From positions 42,644-106,643 of the forward strand of contig JANWYD010000019.1 of the NCBI GenBank assembly GCA_025057155.1: a stretch of DNA of 64,000 nt. Direction: 5' to 3'. The notes beneath the pieces are model-generated. The model did not search any database. It saw only the letters and a list, made by a program, of their open reading frames with translations, and was not told the DNA's origin. Positions 16,018-23,803 of the stretch are shown here, piece after piece (within the stretch, counting starts at the first letter, position 1; every line of letters begins with the position of its first letter). Position numbers and translations under genes: made by a program. This DNA comes from Chloroflexaceae bacterium (GTDB taxonomy: Bacteria; Chloroflexota; Chloroflexia; Chloroflexales; Chloroflexaceae).

Positions 16018-16062
16018 TTACTGGCCGGTTCTGGCGGCTACGCCCTCAGAACCGGCCAGTAA
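16018..16062. terminator. Perfect 16-bp inverted repeat
   Basis: TTACTGGCCGGTTCTG (16018-16033) pairs perfectly with CAGAACCGGCCAGTAA (16047-16062) around a 13-nt loop. It lies in the 357-bp region between the divergently oriented YihY and ATP-grasp genes, where no terminator is expected between starts; it may be an operator-like or cruciform site or an mRNA leader hairpin. No T-run follows. Confidence 0.5.
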
Positions 16063-16158
16063 CGTGAGCGGCGCAGCCGCCCCAGCCCCTATCGCCGGAG
16101 GCTGACGTTGCCTCAGCCCGTTCGAACGTCTCCAGCATTCCGCCGCGAAGCGCAGCTA

Positions 16159-16167
16159 TGGTACAAT
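16159..16167 (+). promoter_or_regulatory. Possible extended -10 promoter for the ATP-grasp pair
   Basis: TGGTACAAT (TGn plus TACAAT) lies 73 bp upstream of the GTG start at 16240, which would give a leader of about 65 nt. No convincing -35. Confidence 0.45.
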
Positions 16168-16239
16168 CCCGGCTACGCATGGGCAAAATCAAAATGGCCT
16201 GCCACCAGGGCGGCCGTTGCTGTCGCGGCAGGAATCGCT

Positions 16240-17175
16240 GTGGATACCAGGAAGATTGGCGTTCTCGTAGGTCGTGAGTGGTCCTGGCCTCCGGCGTTCA
16301 TTGAGGAGGTGAACCGGCGGAAAGCGGGCGTGCTTGCCGAATTCGTTAAGCTCGGCGGCACGCGCATGGCTGAGCCATGCGAATACGATGTCATTGTGGA
16401 TCGCATTAGCCATGAGATCCCATACTATCGAACATTCCTGAAAACGGCGGCCCTTTCAGGCACGCGAGTGGTGAATAATCCTTTCTGGTGGAGCGCCGAT
16501 GATAAGTTCTTCGGCGCCAGTCTCTGCACCCGCCTCGGCATTCCCCATCCCCGGACCATCGCCTTGCCCTCCCATTCCTACATCGAAGGCGTGGTCGAGG
16601 AGTCGTTGCGGAACCTGCGCTACCCCCTGCCCTGGAAAGAGCACGTTGACTATGTTGGCGGCTTTCCCGTTATTCTCAAACCGGCCTGGGGCGGCGGTTT
16701 CAAACAGGTCTACAAGGTGCACAGCTTTGAAGAACTCTGGCGCGCCTACAATGAGACCGGCACGGAGTGCATGATGCTCCAGGAATACATTGCCTGGGAA
16801 AAGTACGTGCGCTGCATCGTCATCGGGCGCCGGCACATCGTGACCATCAAGTTCGACGCCAACGCCCCCTGGCCCCATCGCTACTTCCGTGATGACTATT
16901 ATCTGACGCCGGACGAGGGGCGCCAGGTCACCGAGTACGCGCTGCGTATCAACCAGGCCCTCGGCTACGATATGAATACGGTCGAGTTCGCCCTCAAAGG
17001 AGGCGTGCCCTACGCGATTGATTTTACCAACCCCGCCCCTGATTTCGACGTAAATTCCCTCACCCCCTACTACTTCGACTGGGTGGTGAAGACGATGGCC
17101 GATTTTACCATCGAACTGGCCCTCCAGGGCCGCCAGACGCCCACTGAGTACCCCTGGAGCCGGATGATTGGATAG
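16240..17175 (+). CDS. RimK-like ATP-grasp ligase
   Basis: The 311-residue protein has the fold order of an ATP-grasp ligase: a pre-ATP-grasp domain starting KIGVLVGREWSWPPAFIEEV, an ATP-binding loop GGFPVILKPAWGGGFKQVYK (about 140-159), the adenine-contacting MLQEYIAWEKYVRCIVIG, and the metal site NTVEFALKGGVPYAIDFTNP (Glu249, Asp261, Asn264). Ligases of this kind join a carboxylate to an amine or peptide with ATP hydrolysis. The GTG at 16240 was chosen because AGGA lies 6 bases upstream and the domain begins there; the ORF upstream to 16108 is not conserved-looking. The next gene begins 4 bp after the stop, so the two are surely cotranscribed. The substrate is unknown. Confidence 0.8.
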   Translation: MDTRKIGVLVGREWSWPPAFIEEVNRRKAGVLAEFVKLGGTRMAEPCEYDVIVDRISHEIPYYRTFLKTAALSGTRVVNNPFWWSADDKFFGASLCTRLGIPHPRTIALPSHSYIEGVVEESLRNLRYPLPWKEHVDYVGGFPVILKPAWGGGFKQVYKVHSFEELWRAYNETGTECMMLQEYIAWEKYVRCIVIGRRHIVTIKFDANAPWPHRYFRDDYYLTPDEGRQVTEYALRINQALGYDMNTVEFALKGGVPYAIDFTNPAPDFDVNSLTPYYFDWVVKTMADFTIELALQGRQTPTEYPWSRMIG

Positions 17176-17179
17176 TCCA

Positions 17180-18562
17180 ATGAGCCTGCTCGCGGCTATC
17201 GAATACTATCATAACCTGCTCACCCCGGAGGTGGCGGCGGCCTCCTGGGCGCGTCTCAGCGAAGAGATGCGCGCCCGCCGGCTCTACTTCGGCGAGCGGC
17301 CCCTGGCGACCGTGCTGCGCCCCCGCCTGCTCACTGCCGGGCACTACGCTTTGCTGCAACGCGCCGTCAGCGTCGTCGCCGCCGCGGCCCGCAAGGTTGT
17401 CGCCGCCGCCCTTGACCCCGGCCCCGATGGCGAGGCGGTGCGCCGGGTCTTGCTGCTCACGCCGCAGGAAGAGAACCTGATCGCCCGGCATCCTGGCTAT
17501 GCCGAGCCGAGCGCCCACTCGCGCATGGACGCCTTCCTGACCCTCGACGGGGCCTCGCTCCAGTTCGTTGAGTACAATGCGGAAAGCCCCGCCGCGATTG
17601 CCTACCAGGATCTGCTGGCCGAGTCATTCCTCGCCATGCCCGTAATGCAGGAGTTTGTACGCCGGTTCCCGCTGCGCCCGCTGCCCGCCCGCTGGCGGCT
17701 GCTGGAGACCCTCCTTGCCGCCTGGCGCGAGGCCGGCGCGCCGGGCGGCGAACCGGTGGTGGCGATTGTTGACTGGCGCGGCCTTCCCACTGCTACCGAG
17801 TTCGAGTTGTTCGCCGCCTACTTCGCCGAGCACGGCCTCCGCGCCTTGATCTGCACCCCCGACGACCTGCGCTTCCGCGACGGGCGCCTCATCGCCGAAC
17901 TCGATGACGCCGTCGTCCCCGTGACTATCGTCTTCAAGCGCGTGCTTACCAGCGAATTGCTCACCCACTACGGCGCGGCGGCCCTTGATCACCCCCTGGT
18001 TCAGGCCTACACCGCCGGCGCCTGCGTGCTGGTCAACAGTTTCCGCGCCAAGTTGCTCCACAAAAAGTCCCTTTTCGCTCTCCTGTCCGATGAAGGCTTC
18101 CACGCCCCCCTCAGCCCCGAGGAACGCGCCGCCGTAGCCGCCCATGTGCCCTGGACCCGCGTGGTGCGCCCCGGCGAGACCACCTATCAGGGCGAGCGGG
18201 TTGATCTGCTGGCCTTTGCCCGCGCTAACCGCGAGCGACTGGTGCTCAAACCCAATGATGACTACGGCGGGCGAGGCGTCACCATCGGCTGGGAGACCGA
18301 TGCTGTCGGCTGGGAGGCGGCGCTGCGGGCGGCGCTGCAGGCGCCCTTCGTGGTGCAGGAGCGGGTGCGCATCGCCTACGAACCCTACCCCGCCCTCGTG
18401 GATGGCCAGGTGATCGTGAGCGAGCGGCTGGTGGATAGCGACCCCTTTCTCTTCGGCGCCGAGGTTGGCGGCTGCCTCTGCCGCCTCTCTACGATGACGC
18501 TGCTCAACGTCACCGCCGGTGGCGGTTCCACGGTTCCGGTCTTTGTGCTGGAACAAAGTTAG
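17180..18562 (+). CDS. Circularly permuted (type 2-like) ATP-grasp protein
   Basis: The 460-residue protein resembles circularly permuted ATP-grasp enzymes related to glutathionylspermidine synthetase. The LQFVEYNAESPAAIAYQD motif (~120-137) is the family's metal/carboxylate-binding E-N segment, placed before the nucleotide part. The ATP-binding loop comes late (LVLKPNDDYGGRGVTIGW, ~355-372), followed by FVVQERVRI and a C-terminal LCRLSTMTLLNVTAGGGSTV block. Such enzymes make amide bonds. The ATG at 17180 was chosen; a TTG 12 bp upstream overlaps the previous gene. Pairing with a RimK-like ligase suggests that two successive amide bonds are made on one scaffold, but no peptide precursor or transporter gene is seen nearby. 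Confidence 0.75.
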   Translation: MSLLAAIEYYHNLLTPEVAAASWARLSEEMRARRLYFGERPLATVLRPRLLTAGHYALLQRAVSVVAAAARKVVAAALDPGPDGEAVRRVLLLTPQEENLIARHPGYAEPSAHSRMDAFLTLDGASLQFVEYNAESPAAIAYQDLLAESFLAMPVMQEFVRRFPLRPLPARWRLLETLLAAWREAGAPGGEPVVAIVDWRGLPTATEFELFAAYFAEHGLRALICTPDDLRFRDGRLIAELDDAVVPVTIVFKRVLTSELLTHYGAAALDHPLVQAYTAGACVLVNSFRAKLLHKKSLFALLSDEGFHAPLSPEERAAVAAHVPWTRVVRPGETTYQGERVDLLAFARANRERLVLKPNDDYGGRGVTIGWETDAVGWEAALRAALQAPFVVQERVRIAYEPYPALVDGQVIVSERLVDSDPFLFGAEVGGCLCRLSTMTLLNVTAGGGSTVPVFVLEQS

Positions 18563-18601
18563 GGGTTTAGAGCGCTGACCGGAGCGGGTTGCGCTGAGGA
18601 T

Positions 18602-18752
18602 CATGAGTGGTCTGTAAAGTGAGTTTCGTGGCATTTCCGCCCCCCTCCCAGCCTCCCCCCGTTGGGGGGAGGAGCCGGACTCCCTCCCCCGCCGGGGGAG
18701 GGTTGGGAAGGGGGGCGGAAATGCAAGGAAACGTAGTTCGCAGACTACTGAG
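18602..18752. repeat. MITE-like palindromic element, family A (copy 3)
   Basis: This is the most complete copy. The left end (GTCTGTAAAGTGAGTTTC, then GTGGCATTTCCGCCC) pairs imperfectly over about 33 bases with the right end (GGGCGGAAATGCAAGG, then AAACGTAGTTCGCAGAC). The interior holds two C-rich/G-rich stem pairs. It lies between the convergent ends of the ATP-grasp gene and the Yip1-like gene. Confidence 0.8.
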
Positions 18753-18795
18753 CTGTGTGGCTTGCTAACACTCGCGCTGCCAGCGTTGCGATCAA

Positions 18796-19419
18796 TTACT
18801 GGCCAATAAAGTTGATAATCCCAATCGCCACCCCTGCCCCCCAGAGCGCCAGCAACCCCCCGCCCACCACGAGCAGCGCGGCAAGGATCCAGGTGGCCGC
18901 CGCCCGCCAGAGGGTGATGCCGTGGGCCTCGGCCAGCCCGACGACGCTCAATCCGCCAGCCCAGAGCCAGAGCAGGCCGTGAATGACCCAGAAGAGACTG
19001 CTCAACGGTCTTGCTGCCGCCGGTCCGCCGAAACTGGCCGCCGGAAAGAGGGCCAGTTGCGCCAGCCAGAGCGGCAGCCCGGCAATCACCGGGGCGACGG
19101 CCAGCGCCAGCACGGCCCGCACCTGCCGCGCCTCGGCGCGCCCGCCCAGCCAGCGCCCGCCGGTGCGTAACAACACTCCGCAGCAGATCAGCGCCGCCAG
19201 CCCCAGGGGCGGCCCGGCCACCAGCGCGATGGCGAGCACTTCCCATGGGCGCACTTCCGCGCCCAGGCCATGCCAGGCCGCCCAGGCGAACACCGCGTTG
19301 ATCCCCGCCAGCACCGCGCGCAACCCCGTTAGCAGGGGGGGGTGGGCGATGGCCGCGGCTCGCAGCGCCGCCCGTGGCCGCCGCCAGATGGCTTGCCACG
19401 GGCGGAAAGGCGTCCTCAT
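18796..19419 (-). CDS. Yip1-like integral membrane protein
   Basis: The 207-residue product has about five hydrophobic segments (for example EVLAIALVAGPPLGLAALIC, AVLALAVAPVIAGLPLWLAQ, ATWILAALLVVGGGLLALWG) and a spacing that resembles bacterial Yip1-domain proteins, whose function is unknown. The ATG at 19419 (MRTPFRPWQAIWRRPR, with the typical basic amphipathic N-terminus before the first membrane segment) was chosen. It starts 14 bp after the stop of the upstream glycosyltransferase gene, so it is probably part of that operon. Confidence 0.68.
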   Translation of the reverse strand: MRTPFRPWQAIWRRPRAALRAAAIAHPPLLTGLRAVLAGINAVFAWAAWHGLGAEVRPWEVLAIALVAGPPLGLAALICCGVLLRTGGRWLGGRAEARQVRAVLALAVAPVIAGLPLWLAQLALFPAASFGGPAAARPLSSLFWVIHGLLWLWAGGLSVVGLAEAHGITLWRAAATWILAALLVVGGGLLALWGAGVAIGIINFIGQ

Positions 19420-19432
19420 ACATACAGGCTCT

Positions 19433-21400
19433 TCAATGTGTGGTCGCAACCTGGAAGGTTGCGCTAACATTCCGACTCTGCGGAACCACATAAAGATAGA
19501 CCAGCAATCCCATCAGAATTGCCAGGTTCACCCACGCCACTGCTTCCGGCAGCGCGCTGTCGCGGATCAGCGGCATAAGCTCCGGCGTGAAGCTGCCGAT
19601 GGCCCCGAAGATGTTGATCGTTGCGTTGACCGCCAGCACCGTGTAGGGCAGCAGCAGGCGCGGATCGGCGGCGGAAGCCAGGAGCAGGAAGGGCAGGGCA
19701 AAGAAGGCGTAGCGTTCGTGGATCTGCGTCGGCAGGGTGAAGAACGCCAGCCCCAGCGTTGCCGCGCCCACCAGGTAGGTGTGCGGATGGGGCTGGCGCA
19801 GGACGGCCGGCATCACCAGCAGCGCCGCCGCGCCGACCAGCAGAAAGCCCAGGGTGCGGTAGCTTATCCCGGCCCACTCCGTCAGGTCGGAGACGCGCTG
19901 ATCGCCGACCACCAGCCACCACAAGTTGTAGGCCCGGTTGGTCACCTGCGGGAAGCGGCCAACCGATCCCACCACGGTCTGGTACAGCCCCGGTCCTTCA
20001 CCAAGCAGCACCAGCGGCGTGCTAAGGGCCACAATCAGGCTGAGGGCGATCAGCGCGCCCTCGACGAAGCCGCGGGGACCGTAGCGCCGCAGGGTGGCCG
20101 CGTAGATCAGGGGCGCGAGCACAATTGCCTGGGCCTTGATCAGCAGCCCCGTAGCCCAGGCCAGCCAGCTCCCGCGTCCGCGCCAGCGGTCGAGCCAGAT
20201 GACCGCCGCGGCCATCGGCAGGGTCAGCAGCACGTCTACCTGGCCCCACCAGGCCACGTTGATCCACACCGGCGGCGCCGCCGCGTAGAGCGCGCCGAGC
20301 AGCGCCGACCGCGCCACGCCGCCGTGCCGGCGCGCCCAGCGGTAGATCAGCGCCACGCTGAACAATAACGCCGCCAGGCTGGGCAGTTTCACAATCACGC
20401 GGGTAACCGCCGGTAGCGGATCGTAGTATGTGCCGCCCAGGAGCGACACCAGCGGGCCAAGCAGCCAGAGGGTGGCCAGGTTGAGGGGCAGGTAGTCGCA
20501 CCCGTAGTACGAGAGATCGGCGAAGCGGCCCTCCATCATAAAGCCCATCCAGCGCGCCGACAGCTCCAGATCGCCCACCGGGTCGGGCGCTGTGAGCCAG
20601 GGGAGACAGCAGGCCAGGGCCAGCGCCAGCAACCCGCCAAGGGCCAGGGCGTCCCGGCGACTCCCGGCAAGCGGCGGCCAGATCGGTGGCGGAAGGGGCG
20701 GCCACAAGCGTTCGATCAGCAGGGCGCCCACGGCGCCGATTCCGCCCAGGAAGAGCAGGTTGCCGAGGAAGGCATAGCGCCAGGCCCCGATGGTCTGCAG
20801 AGCACAGGCGGCGATCTGCAGGCCGAGCACCCCGGCGGCTGCCCGCACCGCCGAAAGCCCGGCCCGTCGCAGGAGCGCGTACCAGCTCACCGTGGCGAAG
20901 AGGAGCATGGCAAGAAGCAATGCCGGCGGGCGGTCCTGGCCGCCAATCAGCAGGCTCTGCACGACGATGCCAAGCTGGCGCCCTCTGATCTCAAAGGGCG
21001 GCGAGCGGAGGACGAGGGTGAGCCGTTCGCCGGGGTGAGGCGGCAGCAACAGGTAGTACGTGCGGAGGCCAGGCTGCACCATGAAATGCTGCGACAGACG
21101 GTTTGCCGCCAGTTCAAGGCGCGTCGGGCCGTCAATCCCGCTGGAGAGGCGCATCCGCAGGACCAGGCGCCCGCCGGGGTTGGGCGGTTGCAGCACTCCT
21201 TCACCTTTGGTCCAGCGAAAGGAGCCCGGCCGGTCGGCCAGGGTTTCAACAGCGTGCAACCCGGAGGCGGGCAGCATTGCGGGCAGGGCCGTGACGTCGA
21301 AGGCGGCCGTGCGCGGGCCGGAATAGACCAGGCCGAGGCCCAGGAAGGCGGTCGTCAGAATGATGAGCAGGGCAGTCAGCTCAGCGGCGATTCTGCGCAT
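19433..21400 (-). CDS. Membrane glycosyltransferase (GT87/DUF2029 or GT39-like)
   Basis: The 655-residue protein has an N-terminal membrane anchor (~8-27), an extracytoplasmic beta-rich region (~30-150) and then about eleven membrane segments. GRFADLSYYGCDYLPLNLAT and TYYDPLPAVTRVIVKLPS are like the loop after the first membrane helices in polyprenol-phosphate mannosyltransferases; LPTQIHERYAFFALPFLLL is a typical late motif of this class. A lipid-linked sugar is the likely donor. The ATG is at 21400. A TATAAT with TGn upstream lies only 10 bases before the ATG, so the mRNA may be nearly leaderless. An inverted repeat, CGCAACCT/AGGTTGCG, lies in the last codons (19444-19462). Confidence 0.8.
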   Translation of the reverse strand: MRRIAAELTALLIILTTAFLGLGLVYSGPRTAAFDVTALPAMLPASGLHAVETLADRPGSFRWTKGEGVLQPPNPGGRLVLRMRLSSGIDGPTRLELAANRLSQHFMVQPGLRTYYLLLPPHPGERLTLVLRSPPFEIRGRQLGIVVQSLLIGGQDRPPALLLAMLLFATVSWYALLRRAGLSAVRAAAGVLGLQIAACALQTIGAWRYAFLGNLLFLGGIGAVGALLIERLWPPLPPPIWPPLAGSRRDALALGGLLALALACCLPWLTAPDPVGDLELSARWMGFMMEGRFADLSYYGCDYLPLNLATLWLLGPLVSLLGGTYYDPLPAVTRVIVKLPSLAALLFSVALIYRWARRHGGVARSALLGALYAAAPPVWINVAWWGQVDVLLTLPMAAAVIWLDRWRGRGSWLAWATGLLIKAQAIVLAPLIYAATLRRYGPRGFVEGALIALSLIVALSTPLVLLGEGPGLYQTVVGSVGRFPQVTNRAYNLWWLVVGDQRVSDLTEWAGISYRTLGFLLVGAAALLVMPAVLRQPHPHTYLVGAATLGLAFFTLPTQIHERYAFFALPFLLLASAADPRLLLPYTVLAVNATINIFGAIGSFTPELMPLIRDSALPEAVAWVNLAILMGLLVYLYVVPQSRNVSATFQVATTH

Positions 21401-21410
21401 AGCGCCGGCT

Positions 21411-21419
21411 ATTATACCA
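21411..21419 (-). promoter_or_regulatory. Extended -10 promoter next to the start codon (leaderless candidate)
   Basis: On the minus strand TGGTATAAT is followed by 10 bases and then the ATG at 21400. With usual -10 to +1 spacing, transcription would begin 0-4 bases before the ATG. Confidence 0.5.
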
Positions 21420-21603
21420 GTTCATGCCGGAGGGGCGAAATGTCTTTCACCCCTCCGGCCCGGGCAGGTGCGACGTTCACCGGAAGCGGTGGATGTGAGG
21501 CGGCCACGTTGCCCCCGGGAGATTGAGGCGTACTCCGGGGACTTTATGCCGACCCCCGTTGAACACGCCGCACGCACATCATCGCCAGGCCTCACAGAGA
21601 CGC

Positions 21604-21650
21604 TACATACGCCAATCCAAAATCCCAAATCCACAATCCAAAATACTATC
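21604..21650. repeat. AATCCAAAATCC-type element, family C (copy 2)
   Basis: TACGCCAATCCAAAATCCC is followed by AAATCCACAATCC and AAAATACTATC. It abuts the stop codon of the arginine-decarboxylase-like gene. The rest of the 249-bp gap up to 21400 shows no gene; I see only GC-rich unique sequence. Confidence 0.7.
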
Positions 21651-23155
21651 TAGTCCCCCACCGCGACGACGCGGGCCATCCGCGGCTGCCGCGGATAGCC
21701 GCGCCGGCGCCCGGCAGGCAATGGACGCACCGCCAGTGGCGCGAGTTGGGACTGGTAGCCGAGCAGCCGCGCGATCGTCGCCTGATCCTGCTGGGGCACA
21801 TAGCGCGAGATCAGCCGGCCCTCGCGCTCGGTGATGATGACCCGCGCCGGTTCGGGGCTCAGGCAGTGGTGCGCCCCGCCGCGCCCCGAGATCATCTGCT
21901 GGTAGGCGCCCACGCCGAAGATCGCCAGCACCAGGCCCGCGCCGGTATCGGGCAAGATCAGCGGCGCGCGGTCGGGGCGCGGATAGACATCATCGCTGTC
22001 GCAGGTGCGGCGCCCTCCCAGTCGCACCGGGCGCGCCGGGCGCTCCCAGTCGCTCAACGGCAGGATCACGAACTCCTGTCCCTCAACCAGCAGCGAATCT
22101 GGCAGGGTGACCATCAGGCTCCCGTTGACCAGGTACCAGTCGGGCGCCCCCGGCTGGCCCCGCTTCACTGCGCCGACTTCGAGCAAGACGACGCTGTGGG
22201 TCGCCACCGTGTAGCGTCCGAACTCGCCGATCAGGTCGGGCGCCGGCACGTCATGGGCGGCGCAGATGTCGCGAATAATGACCATCAGCCGGGTCAGAAA
22301 GCCCTCGTAATCGAAGCTGAATCCCAGGCGGTAGCCTGACGTCGGCATCCCGCCGCCAAAGTTGAAGTAGCGCAGCGTCGGCGTAACGCGACGCAGACGC
22401 GCGTAGTTCTCGACCGACTCGCGCAGGGTGGCCAGGAAGTGGGCCTCGTCCTCCACCTGGCTGCCGATCATGGCGTGGTAGAGCGCCAGTTGATGCCTGC
22501 TGCGGGCGATACGCGCGGCGGCCCGCTCGATCTCCTCGCCGGTCAGGCCGAAGCGATCGTTCCCCGGATGGGCCCCGTCGCGATTGCCGGCGGCGCGCTC
22601 GCGCACCCCGAATTGCAGCGGCGCCGGCGTGTCAATGAGCGCCTCCAGTTCGTCCAGATCATCGAGCACCGGTATCACATTGGCGCAGCCGGCCAGGCGC
22701 AGATCGCGGATCGCTTCCAGGTAGCCCGCTTCTTTCGAGCCGTTGCAGCAGATCAGCCGATCATGGGAAAGCAATCCCTGCCGGAACAGTCCATGGGCGA
22801 TCACCACATCAGCCGCGGCGGACGTCTCGTAGTGCGCGCCGGCTTGCAGCGCCGTGTGCACCGCCTCGGCGGCGAAGTTGGCCTTGGTGGCGTAGGCGTA
22901 CAGAAAGCTCCCCGGATATTCGGCGCGCCGCCGCGCCTCTTCGGCCCACTGACGCATCCGAGCGATCTGGATGCTGATCTGCGGCGTGTAAACGACCTCC
23001 AGGGGCGCGCCATGGCTCCGCGCCAGCTCCGACAGGTTCAACCGGCCGCCCAGCATCAGTTCCCCATGTTCACGGCTCAAAAAGTCGGTCAGTTGGCCCT
23101 CACCCGTAAAGCCGAAGTTATCCCGCATGTAGTCGGCGAAGGTTTGCTGCTTCAC
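21650..23155 (-). CDS. Fold-type III PLP decarboxylase, arginine-decarboxylase-like
   Basis: The 501-residue protein has the alanine-racemase-like barrel with the PLP lysine Lys91 in FLYAYATKANF, HAMIGSQ (the His-x3-Ser pair over the PLP ring), the phosphate-binding FNFGGGMPTSGY, GEFGRYTVATHSV, and a C-terminal TCDSDDVYP motif carrying the Cys and Asp expected for substrate binding in SpeA-type arginine decarboxylases. Biosynthetic SpeA is usually ~630 residues, so this protein is short and lacks part of the helical insert. Likely role: decarboxylation of arginine, or another basic amino acid, toward polyamines; diaminopimelate or lysine is possible. The upstream region contains a separate promoter-terminator unit that may form part of its control. 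Confidence 0.75.
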   Translation of the reverse strand: MKQQTFADYMRDNFGFTGEGQLTDFLSREHGELMLGGRLNLSELARSHGAPLEVVYTPQISIQIARMRQWAEEARRRAEYPGSFLYAYATKANFAAEAVHTALQAGAHYETSAAADVVIAHGLFRQGLLSHDRLICCNGSKEAGYLEAIRDLRLAGCANVIPVLDDLDELEALIDTPAPLQFGVRERAAGNRDGAHPGNDRFGLTGEEIERAAARIARSRHQLALYHAMIGSQVEDEAHFLATLRESVENYARLRRVTPTLRYFNFGGGMPTSGYRLGFSFDYEGFLTRLMVIIRDICAAHDVPAPDLIGEFGRYTVATHSVVLLEVGAVKRGQPGAPDWYLVNGSLMVTLPDSLLVEGQEFVILPLSDWERPARPVRLGGRRTCDSDDVYPRPDRAPLILPDTGAGLVLAIFGVGAYQQMISGRGGAHHCLSPEPARVIITEREGRLISRYVPQQDQATIARLLGYQSQLAPLAVRPLPAGRRRGYPRQPRMARVVAVGD

Positions 23156-23412
23156 TTTATATCGATCCCTCCCAGGTAACGAGCAATCTTCCAGGGCAAC
23201 GGCGGTTTCCCGGCGCGCAACGCTCTGCGTTGCGCTGCCGTCTCGCCCGGCGCCGGAGCGCCGGACGCTCCTGCGTCAACGGTGGTCAAACCGCACGGTC
23301 AGACCACCGCCCCACGGGGTGGCGTTACGCGTGTACGCGCACGGAAACTAACCGTGAGGTCGCTCCTCACAGTTGGATGGGAACAGGCGAAGATACGCTG
23401 CGCTGGGGGATC
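23156..23412. other. Gene-free region with several strong hairpins upstream of the decarboxylase
   Basis: No gene is supported here. The plus strand shows several hairpins: GCAACGCTCTGCGTTGC (near 23218), GGTGGTC paired with GACCACC around ACCGCACGGT (near 23281-23308), CGCCCCACGGGGTGGCG (near 23309) and GTGAGG paired with CCTCAC (near 23352-23371). Read on the minus strand they would form the leader of the decarboxylase gene if transcription passes the terminator at 23413-23440. This could be a long structured 5' leader. Confidence 0.4.
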
Positions 23413-23440
23413 AAAAAAGCCCCTGCATCGGCAAGGGCCT
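23413..23440 (-). terminator. Intrinsic terminator ending the sORF transcript
   Basis: On the minus strand AGGCCCTTGC-CGAT-GCAGGGGCTT forms a 10-pair stem with two G-U pairs and a 4-nt loop. It runs into a stretch of six thymines (plus-strand AAAAAA at 23413-23418). This is the clearest intrinsic terminator in the window. It ends the unit that begins at the promoter 23775-23803; the decarboxylase gene starts 260 bp further on, so it could also act as an attenuator. Confidence 0.8.
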
Positions 23441-23768
23441 GCGGCGAAGGGGGAAGGAAGGACGTGAGACGTCGCTATCCTGAGCCAGGCGTCTCAGACG
23501 CCTGCCCGGCCGCAAGCCGAATGGCCATGCAGTTGACGATGCGCAGCGCAGGTGCGCGCAGTTGTTGGCAGACGTCCATAGAACCTCACAAAAGCCCGCC
23601 CGGCGCCATCGAAAAGAAGGGGGAGTCAACACTGACCGCCGTGATGACGACGTCCGTTTCGTGTTCGGTGTTGCGTGTTGCGCTGTGCCGGGTGCCTTCC
23701 CGGAACGCGAAACCCGTCACCAAAACGTAACGGGGGGCGCGAGTACTGTGACTGATTGGCTCAGCCGA
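23440..23768 (-). ncRNA. Predicted short transcript (~330-360 nt) with structured leader and 34-codon ORF
   Basis: The limits are inferred from the promoter at 23775-23803 (start near 23768) and the terminator at 23413-23440. The first ~190 nt are noncoding and contain a stem CCCGTTAC/GTGACGGG with a 6-nt loop. The middle holds the 34-codon ORF, and near its 3' end GGCGTCTGAGACGCC forms another stem. I compared it by eye with tmRNA, RNase P RNA, SRP RNA and 6S RNA and saw none of their hallmark sequences. Confidence 0.55.
23475..23579 (-). CDS. Small ORF of 34 codons (possible leader peptide or small protein)
   Basis: The ORF begins MDVCQQLRAP and continues ALRIVNCMAIRLAAG to a TAG stop. The ATG has GTGAGG four bases upstream, and an in-frame TGA nine bases upstream fixes this as the earliest start. 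It contains two Cys (residues 4 and 17) and a short amphipathic or weakly hydrophobic stretch. It is the only ORF with a good ribosome-binding site between the consensus promoter (23775-23803) and the terminator (23413-23440). I do not recognise the peptide. It may be a regulatory leader peptide, a small functional protein, or chance coding in a noncoding RNA. An overlapping 73-codon ORF (23411-23632) lacks such a start. Confidence 0.5.
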   Translation of the reverse strand: MDVCQQLRAPALRIVNCMAIRLAAGQASETPGSG

Positions 23769-23774
23769 GGGTGC

Positions 23775-23803
23775 ATTATACACCCCAGGTTCGCAAGCGT
23801 CAA
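23775..23803 (-). promoter_or_regulatory. Consensus sigma-70 type promoter (TTGACG-17-TATAAT)
   Basis: On the minus strand TTGACG (23803-23798) and TATAAT (23780-23775) are separated by exactly 17 bases. The -35 overlaps the stop codon of the upstream phosphoglycosyl transferase gene. This is one of the strongest promoter matches in the window, yet no normal-sized gene follows it for 600 bp. Confidence 0.85.

Noticed and set aside
17624..19423. Minus-strand ORF of 599 codons across the circularly permuted ATP-grasp gene and the Yip1-like gene
   Set aside because: It runs through a family A repeat and reads both genes in wrong frames; no domain is visible.
23230..23730. Plus-strand ORF of 166 codons in the gap before the phosphoglycosyl transferase
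   Set aside because: It has no ribosome-binding site, the composition is not protein-like, and it is antisense to the promoter-sORF-terminator unit, which has stronger signals.
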